From Candidatus Eisenbacteria bacterium (GTDB lineage: Bacteria > Orphanbacterota > Orphanbacteria > Orphanbacterales > Orphanbacteraceae), in NCBI GenBank assembly GCA_016930695.1, contig JAFGGD010000030.1, positions 182,321 through 246,320 on the forward strand: a DNA stretch of 64,000 nt. Reading direction: 5' to 3'. Each line of letters begins with the position of its first letter. Positions within the stretch are counted from its first letter, which is position 1. A program made the position numbers and the translations under genes. Positions 7,653-15,754 of the stretch are shown in pieces. The notes under the pieces are model-generated. The model did no database searches and was not told where the DNA came from. It worked only from the letters and a program-made list of their open reading frames with translations.

Positions 7653-8666
7653 TTGAAGTATCGAGACGCGGGCGTCGATATCGACGCCAACGCCGCCGCG
7701 CTGGAGCGCGTGAAGGGACGCATCCGGGCGACCTTCGGCCCGGAGGTGGTTCGCGACGTGGGGCTGTTCGGCGGGTGCTTCGCCCTGCCCGGAGCGGAAG
7801 ACCGCGTGCTGGTCGCCAGCGCCGACGGTCTGGGAACGAAGGTGCTCCTCCACGCCCGCATGGGATGGCACGACCGTGTCGGAGAGGACCTTGTCGCCCA
7901 CTGCGTGAACGACATCGCCGTGCTCGGCGCCCGCCCCCTCTTCTTTCTCGATTATCTGGCCGGCGGTTCTCTGCCGCCCGAGGTCCTCGAGCCGCTCCTC
8001 GGGGGCTTCGCCGACGCCTGCGGCCGGCACGGCGTGGCGCTCCTCGGAGGAGAGACCGCCGAGATGCCCGGTCTCTACGGAGAGGGACACTACGACGTCG
8101 CCGGCTTCATCGTGGGGATCGCCTCGCGGGAGGGGTTGGTGGACGGCGCCGCGATCCGACCCGGCGACTCGATCGTGGGATTCCCCTCCACCGGACTCCA
8201 CACCAACGGCTACTCCCTCGCGAGACGCGCGCTTCTGGACGAGGCGGGCCTCCACCTGGAGGATCCCGTGGAGGAGCTGGGGGAAACGCTTGCGGAAGCG
8301 CTCCTGCGGCCGCACAGGAGCTATCGGAACGCCATCGAGGGAATCGTCGCCGCCGGACTCGCCCGCGGCTTCGCCCACATCACGGGCGGCGGCCTCGTCG
8401 ACAACGTGCCCCGGATCCTGCCGGAGGGATGCGACGCCCTCATCCACCGGGACCGTTGGACCGTCCCTCCGATCTTCCGCCTGATCGAGCGCCACGGCGG
8501 GGTCGATCGGGAAGAGATGTACCGCGCCTTCAACATGGGGATCGGCCTCGCGGCCGTGGTCCCCTCCGGCCGGGAGGAGGAGGCGCTCCAAGCGGCGGGG
8601 AAAGAGCCCGGCGCGATGGTGATCGGCGGGATCGTCGAGGGAGAGAGGCGCGTCCGCTTCGCCTGA
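7653..8666 (+). CDS. purM: Phosphoribosylaminoimidazole synthetase (AIR synthase)
   Basis: Catalyses the ATP-dependent ring closure of FGAM to AIR in de novo purine synthesis; a cytosolic dimer. The 337 residues cover the whole family length: the N-terminal YRDAGVDIDA, the DGLGTKVLL metal/ATP loop (about 58-66), the VNDIAVLGARPLFFLDYL segment, LLGGETAEMPG, the STGLHTNGYSL stretch and HITGGGLVDNVPRILP. The start is TTG at 7653, with AGGGAGA upstream; no better start exists that keeps the conserved N-terminus. It lies between an unknown gene and cutA, with no other purine genes in view. Confidence 0.96.
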   Translation: MKYRDAGVDIDANAAALERVKGRIRATFGPEVVRDVGLFGGCFALPGAEDRVLVASADGLGTKVLLHARMGWHDRVGEDLVAHCVNDIAVLGARPLFFLDYLAGGSLPPEVLEPLLGGFADACGRHGVALLGGETAEMPGLYGEGHYDVAGFIVGIASREGLVDGAAIRPGDSIVGFPSTGLHTNGYSLARRALLDEAGLHLEDPVEELGETLAEALLRPHRSYRNAIEGIVAAGLARGFAHITGGGLVDNVPRILPEGCDALIHRDRWTVPPIFRLIERHGGVDREEMYRAFNMGIGLAAVVPSGREEEALQAAGKEPGAMVIGGIVEGERRVRFA

Positions 8667-8682
8667 CCGGAGGTGCGGGACA

Positions 8683-9012
8683 ATGGAGAAACGGGAAGGT
8701 TACGCGGTGCTCCTGGTGACCGCCCCCGCGGACGGCGCGGGGGAGACCATCGCCCGCGCGCTGGTGGAGCGCCGCCTCGCCGCCTGCGTGAACCGGGTGC
8801 CGGGAATCCGATCGGTTTATCGATGGGAAGGGACGATCGAGTCGGGCGGAGAGGATCTCCTGATCGTGAAGACCGCCGCGCCCCTTCTGGACCGATTGGA
8901 AGAGACGATCCGGGAGCTTCATCCCTACGAAGTCCCGGAAATGCTCGTTCTACCGATCGACGGGGGATCGGCTCCCTATCTGGATTGGATCGCCGCTTCG
9001 TTGGAGGAATAG
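8683..9012 (+). CDS. cutA: CutA-family divalent-ion tolerance protein
   Basis: A trimeric ferredoxin-like protein of 109 residues associated with copper or divalent metal tolerance in E. coli; its true cellular role elsewhere is unclear. The signature block ERRLAACVNRVPGIRSVYRWEG (about 29-50) and the later LIVKT and HPYEVPEMLVLPI are all present. Length is normal (about 105-115). It starts 17 nt after purM with GGAGG upstream and ends 4 nt before the methyltransferase, so it sits within the same operon. Confidence 0.93.
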   Translation: MEKREGYAVLLVTAPADGAGETIARALVERRLAACVNRVPGIRSVYRWEGTIESGGEDLLIVKTAAPLLDRLEETIRELHPYEVPEMLVLPIDGGSAPYLDWIAASLEE

Positions 9013-9016
9013 GAAC

Positions 9017-9748
9017 GTGGGCGGCGCATGGTATGAAAGGGCGTTCGCGGGACGCTACCTCGAACTGTACGCCCATAGGAACGAGGAGGAGGCGGCCCGC
9101 GCGGTCGCTCTTCTCGCCGCCCGGGTTCCGCTGGCGGGGAGCCGCGTGCTGGACATCGCCTGCGGCGCCGGACGGCACCTCGCCGCCCTTCGCGAAGCGG
9201 GGGCGCGCCCAACGGGGATCGACCTTTCCACCCCTCTTCTCCGGCGAGCGGTCGCCGTTGCGCCGGCGGCGCGCGCGGACATGCGGCGCCTTCCGATCCT
9301 TCCCCGATCCCAGGAGGGCGCGGTCTGCATGTTCACCTCCTTCGGCTATTTCCCCACGGCCGAAGAGAACGTCCGCGTTCTCCATGAAGCGGCCGGGGTT
9401 CTCCGCGGCGGAGGCTGGTTTCTTCTCGACACGCTGAACCCGGAGGAGACGCTCCGCCGCCTCGAACCGGAGGGGGAGAGGCGGGTGGGCCGCGCCGTCG
9501 TTCGGGAGAAGAGGCTCTACCTCCCGGACACGCGTTCCCTGGTGAAAAAGGTGATCTGGACCGATCCGGTGGGAGGGGAGGAGGAATCATGGGAGGAGCG
9601 CCTGCGGCTTTTCTTCCCCGCCGAGCTGGAAGAAGAGTTGGAAAGGGCCGGATTCCGGGTCGAGGAGAGAATCGGCGAATACGACGGTTCGGCCTGGCGG
9701 CGATCCTCCTCGCGATGTATTCTTTTCTCTCGAAGGAGCGGTCCCTGA
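9017..9748 (+). CDS. Class I SAM-dependent methyltransferase
   Basis: A soluble 243-residue protein with a Rossmann-like methyltransferase fold. Motif I is clear (VLDIACGAGRHLAALREAG, about 44-62), followed by an acidic residue in GIDLS for ribose binding, a motif-II-like segment with FTSFGYFP, and a motif-III-like RGGGWFLLDTLNP. The substrate cannot be told; the overall look matches Methyltransf_11/25 proteins annotated only as class I. The start is GTG at 9017, 4 nt after cutA, with GGAGGAATAGGA upstream. It is probably the fourth gene of the unknown-purM-cutA operon. Confidence 0.82.
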   Translation: MGGAWYERAFAGRYLELYAHRNEEEAARAVALLAARVPLAGSRVLDIACGAGRHLAALREAGARPTGIDLSTPLLRRAVAVAPAARADMRRLPILPRSQEGAVCMFTSFGYFPTAEENVRVLHEAAGVLRGGGWFLLDTLNPEETLRRLEPEGERRVGRAVVREKRLYLPDTRSLVKKVIWTDPVGGEEESWEERLRLFFPAELEEELERAGFRVEERIGEYDGSAWRRSSSRCILFSRRSGP

Positions 9749-9759
9749 ACGAGGAGCGC

Positions 9760-9915
9760 ATGAGAATGACCAACGGTTGTGAATCGGGTGAAGGCCGGTC
9801 TTTCGAGAGGATCCTCGGAACGGTCCTTTTTTGGATCCTCGTCGCGTTTCTGCTGACCGGCCTCTTTCACATCTACGCCATCCCCCTGGGCCGCTGGGTG
9901 CGGGGATCTCTGTAA
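9760..9915 (+). CDS. Small single-TM membrane protein, 51 aa
   Basis: A short polar N-terminus is followed by one hydrophobic helix (FWILVAFLLTGLFHIYAI, about 24-41) and a brief basic end with RWVRG. The start is ATG 9760 or the in-frame ATG 9766, both after GAGGAG at 9751. It lies 11 nt after the methyltransferase and before a new promoter, so it probably ends that operon. No family is recognised. Good ribosome-binding site and clean membrane segment support a real gene. Confidence 0.5.
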   Translation: MRMTNGCESGEGRSFERILGTVLFWILVAFLLTGLFHIYAIPLGRWVRGSL

Positions 9916-9922
9916 TCTACTG

Positions 9923-9963
9923 CCGCTTCGAGGGTTGACAGGAGAAGCGGACGGGGTTACAGT
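9923..9963 (+). promoter_or_regulatory. Sigma-70-type promoter with a flanking inverted repeat
   Basis: TTGACA (9935-9940), 17 bp, then TACAGT (9958-9963), giving a start near 9970 and a leader of about 35 nt for the small secreted protein at 10005. CCGCTTC (9923-9929) and GAAGCGG (9944-9950) form a perfect 7-bp inverted repeat bracketing the -35 box, a possible repressor site. Confidence 0.75.
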
Positions 9964-10004
9964 TAATATAGAGTGGTGGCTTCGAGAGAGACAGGAAAAA
10001 CGTC

Positions 10005-10238
10005 ATGATAAGAAACCTGGGAATCTTCCTTCTTGTTCTCTCGTTTCTCATCCCGACCACGGCCTTCGCGCTATCCGGGGACGGGGATATCCCCGAAGCC
10101 CGACCCCAGATGTGCACCTCCAGCGGGGTCCTGATCGATGTGGTGAGCGGTGAGGAACGTGACGTCTCCGGTGACGTCGCGACCGACCTCTCCCTGCTTT
10201 TCGATCTGGTGATCCGGGCGCTGGCGGCTCTTCCCTAA
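10005..10238 (+). CDS. Small secreted protein of unknown function, 77 aa
   Basis: The first 22 or so residues are a textbook signal peptide (basic MIRN, hydrophobic core, cleavage likely after TAFA). The mature part is only about 55 residues, acidic, with a single Cys and two alternating hydrophobic stretches, ending in a helix-like LSLLFDLVIRALAALP. It has its own strong promoter and a good AGGAA ribosome-binding site. The next gene, 63 nt downstream, is the large TPR-GAF activator. No family is recognised. It might be an exported signal or envelope peptide, but nothing here proves that. Confidence 0.62.
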   Translation: MIRNLGIFLLVLSFLIPTTAFALSGDGDIPEARPQMCTSSGVLIDVVSGEERDVSGDVATDLSLLFDLVIRALAALP

Positions 10239-10301
10239 AAGGGGAGCCTGTAGACGGTCTCCATGGTCGGACCGCCCCGCGCGGGCGTAAAGTGAGAAGC
10301 G

Positions 10302-13300
10302 ATGGCCAAGGATGGAAAAAAAGACATCCTGAATGGCAGGGCGTCCGGCGCGCCCCCCACTCCTCCGGGCTCTTCGGAAGATCGTATGAATCTTCTGGAG
10401 GAACTCGCCGACTTCTGCCAGAACGCCGGGGAATTCCCCACCGCGCTGGAGTACTACACACAGATCCTCGACCTCGCCGATCGGGCCAGCCGTTCGGGCG
10501 ACCTTCTCGCCCAGACCGCCCTCAAGATGGCCGTCTGCCTGCAGGGGACCGGCAAATACAAACAAGCTTTGGAAATGCTCGATCTCGCCAAGCGGAACAT
10601 CGACACGGAGAAACAACCGATCGACACTTCGCGGGTGCTGATCGAGCGGTCCCACGTCCACCTCCGCACCGGGGACTACGACGAAGCGCGCAAGGACGCC
10701 TTCGAGGCGATGGAAATCCTCAAGGCGCACACTCTCTCCACGGAACTGGCGGAAGTCTTTCGCTCGCTGGGGCACTACTACCTTCGAACCGGACGGATGG
10801 AGAAAGCCCAGGAAGCATACGAGGCGAGCCTCGCCATCGCCCGCGCCCTCGGCGACCGCCAAACCGTGGCGAAGTGCCTCAACAACCTCGGTCTCGTCGC
10901 GAAGAACCTGGGCCGTTTGAACGAAGCGGCGGACTACTTCGGCAAGGCGCTCTCCATCGCCCGCGAGTTGGGGAACAAACTGCAGATCGGTATTCGTCTG
11001 AACAACTACGCCATCGTCGAGTTCAAGCTGGGGAAATGGGACGAGGCGAAGGAGGCCTGGGAGGAGGCGATCCGCACCTTCCGCGAGTTGGGGAACAAGT
11101 GGGAGATCTCCCTCGGCTACCTCAACCTGGCCCAGATCCACAGGGCGACCCGGAACTGGAAGAGGGCGGAGGAACTTTTCGAATTGGCGCGCCGCACCGC
11201 GGAGGAAAACGACCACCGCCGCTGCGTGGTCCTCTACCACGAACATTTCGGCGAGCTTTGCGTGCGCCGGGGGGAACTGGAGCGCGCGGACCGTCTCTTC
11301 ACGGAAGGGCTGGATCGCGCCAAGACCATGCACCCCGAAAACGAGATCATCGCGGAGATCCTGCGGCGGCGCGGCGAGTGCCGCACTCTTTCGGGAGACT
11401 GGGAGGAGGCCGCGGAGGACCTGCGGACCGCCCTCACCATCGGGCGCCGCGTAGGAGATCGTTTCGAGGAGGGGACCATACTGCGCGCACTCGGCGTGCT
11501 CCACCGGCTGCGCAAGGAGCCGGATCATGCGGAACAGACCCTCCGCCGCGCGATGCGCCTGCTGGGCACGATCGGGGCGCGTTACGAATGGGCGCTCGCC
11601 GTCCACGCCTTCGCCGAGCTTGCGGTGAATCGGCCGGCATTGCGCCGCGAGGCGATGGGTCTTGTCCCGGAAGCGCTCGAGGCGTTCAAGGGGAGCGGCG
11701 GCGCCTATGAGGAGGCGCGCCTCGGCCTGGTCGAGGCGGAACTCCACATCGAGGAGGGGGAGGGATTGCGCGCGACAGAGCGGATCGGCGCAATCCAACC
11801 GGTCATCGAGGAGAACGGCGCCGATGAGGACCGGGAGCGCCTGCGGGACGCGCGCGTTCGTGCGGACAGGCTGATCGTCTCCAGCTCGGTCTCCGACGCC
11901 GGCACCCTCGCCAGTTTCAACGTTCTGCTCCAGCGGCTTCAGGAGATCCACAACCTGGAAGACCGCCTACAGACGGCTTTGGACATCCTTCTGGAGAGGA
12001 CCCGGGCGGAGCGCTCCGTCCTTCTCCTCCAGGGTTCGCCGGGCGGCCCGCTCGAGGTCAGAGACTCGCGGCGGGTTCCCGCCAAGGAATGGCACCTCTC
12101 GGTCGAGGTGTCCCGAATAGCGGTGGGGCACACCCTGACCAACGGCGCGAGACCGATTCTCTCCACCAATCCCATGGGAGATTCTCGGCTCGACACCACT
12201 CGACCCGGTTTCGCGCGTATTGGCTCCCTTCTCGCCATCCCTATTCTGGGCGAGACGGAGATCACCGGGGGAATCTACCTCGACAGGCCGCTCGGCGAAC
12301 CCTCCTTCGGGCAGGAGGAACTCGATTTTGCCCTCGCCCTCGCCTCGGTGGTGGGAGGGGTTCTCCGGGATCTGAAAACCGAGGAAATCCGGAGCGAAAA
12401 CCTCCGGCTGCGGCACCGCTTCGGCCACGGCGACGGTTTCGAACGGATCGTCACCCAGAGCCAGAGGATGCTGAAGATCATCGAGACGCTCAAGAACCTG
12501 CGGGAATCGACGGCGACGATCCTCCTGCAGGGGGAGACGGGGACGGGGAAGGAGCTTTTCGCCCGGGCGGTTCATTCCTCCTCGCTCCGCAAAGACAAAC
12601 CCTTCGTGACGGTGAACTGCGCGGAACTCTCCGAGGACGTGCTGGAGAGCGAACTCTTCGGCCACCGGAAGGGCGCGTTCACCGACGCCAAAACCTCCAA
12701 GATCGGCCTCTTCGAGCGCGCCAACGGCGGGACCGTCTTCATCGATGAAATCGATAAGGCGAGCCGCCACTTCCAGGACACCCTCCTTCGCGTGGTGGAC
12801 CGCAAAGAGATCAAACCGGTCGGAGCGGACTCCGTAATACAGGTGGACGTTCGGATCGTCTGCGCGGCGAATAAAAACCTCCGGGAGGAAGTGGAGAAAG
12901 ACCGTTTCCTAAAGGACCTCTACTACCGGCTCCGGGTGGTCTCGATCTATCTGCCTCCTCTGAGGGAGAGGAAGGAAGACATCCCGATCCTGGTGGAGCA
13001 TTTCCTCAGCAAGCACGCCAAACGGGCGGGCAAGCGGATCGGCGAGGTCCGGCCGGACGCGATGCAGGCTCTGATGAGCCACGGTTGGCCCGGAAACGTG
13101 CGTGACCTGGAGCACGAAATCGAGCGGGTCGTCGCCATCACGGCCGACGAGGCGCCGATCCGCGCGACGGATCTCAACCCGGAGGTCACCCAGGGGATGA
13201 CGCTGGGGGAGGGGAGCACCCTCGCCGAGGTGGTGGAGCGGGTCGAGCGACAGTTGATTCGGGAAGCACTCGCCGACTGTGAGTGGAATAAGTCCCGAAC

Positions 13301-13367
13301 CGCGCGCCAGCTCGGTCTCTCCCGCCGCGGCCTCCTGAACAAACTGGAACGCTACCGCATCCGCTGA
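10302..13367 (+). CDS. TPR-GAF-AAA+-Fis regulator of the sigma-54 activator type
   Basis: A 1021-residue cytoplasmic regulator. Residues 30-430 are a string of about ten TPR-like helical repeats; about 535-695 is a GAF-type sensor domain; about 710-950 is the AAA+ ATPase with GETGTGKE (Walker A, near 743), FIDEID (Walker B, near 811) and LRERKEDIP; 990-1021 is a Fis-type helix-turn-helix (NKSRTARQLGLSRRGLLNKL). The loop that touches sigma-54 reads GAFTDA (near 789), not GAFTGA. Either the protein has an altered sigma-54 contact or it acts differently. The TPR plus GAF front is typical of large signal integrators, including some in myxobacteria-like or Eisenbacteria-like genomes. It follows the small secreted protein by 63 nt. 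Confidence 0.88.
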   Translation: MAKDGKKDILNGRASGAPPTPPGSSEDRMNLLEELADFCQNAGEFPTALEYYTQILDLADRASRSGDLLAQTALKMAVCLQGTGKYKQALEMLDLAKRNIDTEKQPIDTSRVLIERSHVHLRTGDYDEARKDAFEAMEILKAHTLSTELAEVFRSLGHYYLRTGRMEKAQEAYEASLAIARALGDRQTVAKCLNNLGLVAKNLGRLNEAADYFGKALSIARELGNKLQIGIRLNNYAIVEFKLGKWDEAKEAWEEAIRTFRELGNKWEISLGYLNLAQIHRATRNWKRAEELFELARRTAEENDHRRCVVLYHEHFGELCVRRGELERADRLFTEGLDRAKTMHPENEIIAEILRRRGECRTLSGDWEEAAEDLRTALTIGRRVGDRFEEGTILRALGVLHRLRKEPDHAEQTLRRAMRLLGTIGARYEWALAVHAFAELAVNRPALRREAMGLVPEALEAFKGSGGAYEEARLGLVEAELHIEEGEGLRATERIGAIQPVIEENGADEDRERLRDARVRADRLIVSSSVSDAGTLASFNVLLQRLQEIHNLEDRLQTALDILLERTRAERSVLLLQGSPGGPLEVRDSRRVPAKEWHLSVEVSRIAVGHTLTNGARPILSTNPMGDSRLDTTRPGFARIGSLLAIPILGETEITGGIYLDRPLGEPSFGQEELDFALALASVVGGVLRDLKTEEIRSENLRLRHRFGHGDGFERIVTQSQRMLKIIETLKNLRESTATILLQGETGTGKELFARAVHSSSLRKDKPFVTVNCAELSEDVLESELFGHRKGAFTDAKTSKIGLFERANGGTVFIDEIDKASRHFQDTLLRVVDRKEIKPVGADSVIQVDVRIVCAANKNLREEVEKDRFLKDLYYRLRVVSIYLPPLRERKEDIPILVEHFLSKHAKRAGKRIGEVRPDAMQALMSHGWPGNVRDLEHEIERVVAITADEAPIRATDLNPEVTQGMTLGEGSTLAEVVERVERQLIREALADCEWNKSRTARQLGLSRRGLLNKLERYRIR

Positions 13368-13409
13368 TCCCCCCATTCACCGAGAAAAAGAGAAAAGCGC
13401 AGTCGGCCC

Positions 13410-13466
13410 GCCCGAGTAAGGGACTATGCCGGCATCTCTTCCCCGCCGTCGTCCCTATGTTCGGGC
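13410..13466 (+). ncRNA. Candidate structured RNA element, three stacked helices
   Basis: GCCCGA (13410-13415) pairs with TCGGGC (13461-13466). Inside it AGGGAC (13419-13424) pairs with GTCCCT (13451-13456), and then CGGC (13430-13433) pairs with GCCG (13445-13448), leaving an 11-nt apical loop and small internal loops. It starts 43 nt after the upstream stop. No T tract follows. It could be a 3'-end structure or a small RNA; there is no comparative support. Confidence 0.35.
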
Positions 13467-13602
13467 AAGGCGAAGACGATCGGAGCGTCCGCGTGAAAAG
13501 AGAGAAACCACCGGGCGCGATTGGAGGACCGAGTATTCATAACTACATATTTATCAGTTTCTTAAAAAGCCAATCTAACCTGTTTTCTAGACGATTCCCG
13601 GG

Positions 13603-13631
13603 CTGAAATCCCTCCTTTTTTGTGGTATGAT
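13603..13631 (+). promoter_or_regulatory. Promoter of the Cys-rich gene
   Basis: CTGAAA (13603-13608), 17 bp, then TATGAT (13626-13631) preceded by TGG, so the -10 is also extended. The start would fall near 13638, 48 nt before the ATG at 13686. Confidence 0.65.
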
Positions 13632-13685
13632 TGCAGTTGACCGTACGAGCCCCAGAGGCTAAGTTCAGCCCAAAGGAGAGGGCGG

Positions 13686-13928
13686 ATGAGGGAGAAAAAG
13701 GGAGAGCCGCGCAAGAGCGTTCCGGAGGATCGGCACTCGTGCGAGTTCTGCCTCTGCGCCACATGTGAGAAGACCTGCACGCGGTGCGCGCGATGCTCCC
13801 CCATGAAACACCGTTACATCCCTTTGATCGGCTGCAAGGAATTCATCGACATGCGTAGACTGAGGCCGCTCCGCTACCTCTACTACAGCGGCGCGGTCGA
13901 GTACAAACTCCACCTCAAACTCCCCTAA
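13686..13928 (+). CDS. Small Cys-rich (zinc-ribbon-like) protein, 80 aa
   Basis: A basic cytoplasmic protein. Residues 19-37 pack seven cysteines at 19, 22, 24, 27, 31, 34 and 37 (CxxCxCxxCxxxCxxCxxC), with an eighth at 50. This spacing suggests binding of one or two zinc ions or an iron-sulfur cluster. The rest is Arg/Lys-rich with a tail containing RYLYYSGAVEYKLHLKL. The ATG follows AAAGGAGAGGG, a strong ribosome-binding site, and a promoter sits 48 nt ahead. It stands alone, between the TPR-GAF regulator and the sigma-54-promoted kinase operon. No family is recognised; possible roles are nucleic-acid binding or metal sensing. Confidence 0.65.
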   Translation: MREKKGEPRKSVPEDRHSCEFCLCATCEKTCTRCARCSPMKHRYIPLIGCKEFIDMRRLRPLRYLYYSGAVEYKLHLKLP

Positions 13929-14096
13929 TCGCGGTTCCGTGCGACGTCCCGGATCGTTCTTCCTTCCCAACACCGCGTACCATTTCGTACAATTCAGCAT
14001 GCCCGAGAGAGACCCTTACGAGGGACAAACCGGAACCGTGTCTTCTATCCGGTTGATCCGCTTGGAGATCTGCGGGAAAGACTGATCGGAACCATC

Positions 14097-14111
14097 TGGC
14101 ACGCCCCTTGC
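14097..14111 (+). promoter_or_regulatory. Sigma-54 promoter of the kinase-regulator operon
   Basis: TGGCACGCCCCTTGC has GG (14098-14099), exactly 10 bp and GC (14110-14111), matching TGGCAC-N5-TTGC perfectly. Transcription should start near 14122, giving a 55-nt leader to the kinase ATG at 14178. An activator must bind upstream; no clear pair of enhancer sites was picked out by eye. Confidence 0.82.
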
Positions 14112-14177
14112 CCTTTCCGGAAGGACATAGGAGGGAGCGGAAGACCCCTCCTTCCTATCCGCGAGGAATCGGCGGGA

Positions 14178-15743
14178 ATGAAGATGGGGGCGACTCACGG
14201 GTCGAGATCGATCACGAGCGGCGCGGCGAAGTGGGCCGGAAGCCGGGCGCGGCCGATCGTGCGATTCGCGGGAGGGGCGTTGTTCCTCCTCATGATTCTC
14301 CTTCCCGCCGGAGGTTGGATGTTGTTTGGCGGAGCGGTGAAGAACGCGCGGAATCGCGGAGCCGCGGAGGGAAAGGATCCGCATCCCTCCCTTCCTCGGT
14401 TGGAGGTCCGGTTCACGCTCGGCCTGGTCCTTTTCGTCCTGGTGGTGATCAACGTGGGCGGCTGGCTCTTCTACGAGAAGGCGAGAGGATACATGGAGAA
14501 CGCCAACGGCAGAAGGCTCGTCTCCTGGGCCAGGGCCGCGGCGGCCCAGGTCGACAAGGAGCGCCTCTACCGGTTCGTTCCGGGGGACGAATCCTCCGCG
14601 CCCTACGCCGAGGAGGCGGAGAAGATGCGCCGCCTGAGGGACGAGGCGGAGTTGGACAATCTTTTCCTCGTCGCTCCTTATCAGGGGAGTCTTCTCGACA
14701 CGCGTCCCGACATCCCGGTCGGCTGGTCCAATCCCCTGGTGGAACTCGAATCGGAGGATCTGTCGCCTCTGTGGGCCGGCGAGGCGGTCCGGCTCCCCCT
14801 TTACGAGATCGAGGGGGAACCGTTCCAGGGGGTTCTGGCGCCGGTCTTGGAGGAGGGGGAACTGCGCGCCGTGGTCGGCGCCGACGCGAGCGCCCGTTTC
14901 CTCGACGACCTGCGGATCCTCCGCAGGGCTCTCTTATTGACCGCGCTTCTCAGCCTGGTCGTGGCGGGGGGCTTGGCGCTCTTCGTGAGCCGGAACGCCC
15001 GCCGTCTCGTCGCCCTGCAGGGCGAGATCAAGGACGCCGAACGCCTCGCCGCGCTCGGCACGCTCACCGCCGGCCTCGCCCACGAGATTCGCAACCCCCT
15101 CGCCATCATCCGCGCCTCCGCCGAGCTGCTGCAAGAGGAGCACTCCGGCGGCACGGCGGGGGACCGTTTCGCCGGCGAGATCCTCGGCGAGGTGGACCGC
15201 CTCGGCGGCCTCCTCGAAGGTTTCCTCGATTTCGCGCGCCCCGATCGTTTGGAGAAGAAGCGGATCGATCTGGCGGCCCTGGCCGACAAGACCTGCCGCC
15301 GCGTGGAAGCGGAGTTCCGGGACCGGGGGATCCGCCTCGAACGGGACATCCCCCCGGAGACCACGCCGGTCGATCTGGATCCATTACGGATCGAACAGGT
15401 TCTTCTCAACCTTATCTGGAACGCCCGGGACGCGCTCGATGGAAGGGGGGGGCGCGTGGAGATTTCGGTCCGGCGGCGGCGGCGCGCCCCCTCTTCGGCG
15501 ATCCGCACCTCGCCGGCGGCGGGACGAGACGGCTTCGTGGAGGTCCGCGTCGCCGACGACGGACCCGGCATCCCCGAGGAGGTCCGCGACAAACTGTTCG
15601 ATCCGTTCTTCACCACCCGGAAGCGCGGGACCGGTCTCGGCCTGTCCATCGCCCACGGGATCGTCCAGGGCCACGGCGGCTATCTGTTCGTGGAGAGCGA
15701 CCGGGGAGGCGGCGCGACCGTCGGCTTCGGACTGCCCGTTTGA
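14178..15743 (+). CDS. Membrane sensor histidine kinase (NtrB/AtoS-like)
   Basis: A 521-residue inner-membrane kinase. Hydrophobic segments lie at about 28-50, 80-98 and 251-270; the part between the last two (about 100-250) is a periplasmic sensor region without a recognised fold. HisKA contains the phospho-acceptor His302 in LAHEIRNPL. HATPase_c follows with N box LNLIWNARDAL, G1 VADDGPGI and G2 GTGLGLSI. The second residue block could be the true start if the first hydrophobic segment is not used; ATG 14178 is the first after the sigma-54 start site. The response regulator begins 11 nt downstream, making a clear two-component pair. Confidence 0.9.
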   Translation: MKMGATHGSRSITSGAAKWAGSRARPIVRFAGGALFLLMILLPAGGWMLFGGAVKNARNRGAAEGKDPHPSLPRLEVRFTLGLVLFVLVVINVGGWLFYEKARGYMENANGRRLVSWARAAAAQVDKERLYRFVPGDESSAPYAEEAEKMRRLRDEAELDNLFLVAPYQGSLLDTRPDIPVGWSNPLVELESEDLSPLWAGEAVRLPLYEIEGEPFQGVLAPVLEEGELRAVVGADASARFLDDLRILRRALLLTALLSLVVAGGLALFVSRNARRLVALQGEIKDAERLAALGTLTAGLAHEIRNPLAIIRASAELLQEEHSGGTAGDRFAGEILGEVDRLGGLLEGFLDFARPDRLEKKRIDLAALADKTCRRVEAEFRDRGIRLERDIPPETTPVDLDPLRIEQVLLNLIWNARDALDGRGGRVEISVRRRRRAPSSAIRTSPAAGRDGFVEVRVADDGPGIPEEVRDKLFDPFFTTRKRGTGLGLSIAHGIVQGHGGYLFVESDRGGGATVGFGLPV

Positions 15744-15754
15744 GGGAGGTTTCC

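Larger units (their letters stand above)
13368..13685. other. Intergenic stretch between the TPR-GAF regulator and the Cys-rich gene
   Basis: About 318 bp with no gene. It holds a long imperfect hairpin (13410-13466), an AT-rich patch near 13535-13590 that stands out against the GC-rich surroundings, and a promoter at 13603-13631. No tRNA-like fold or terminator with a T tract was seen. Confidence 0.6.

Noticed and set aside
13929-14096. tRNA gene or CRISPR in the gap before the kinase
   Set aside because: No cloverleaf, TPsiC-like GGTTCRANNC or repeated spacers could be found.
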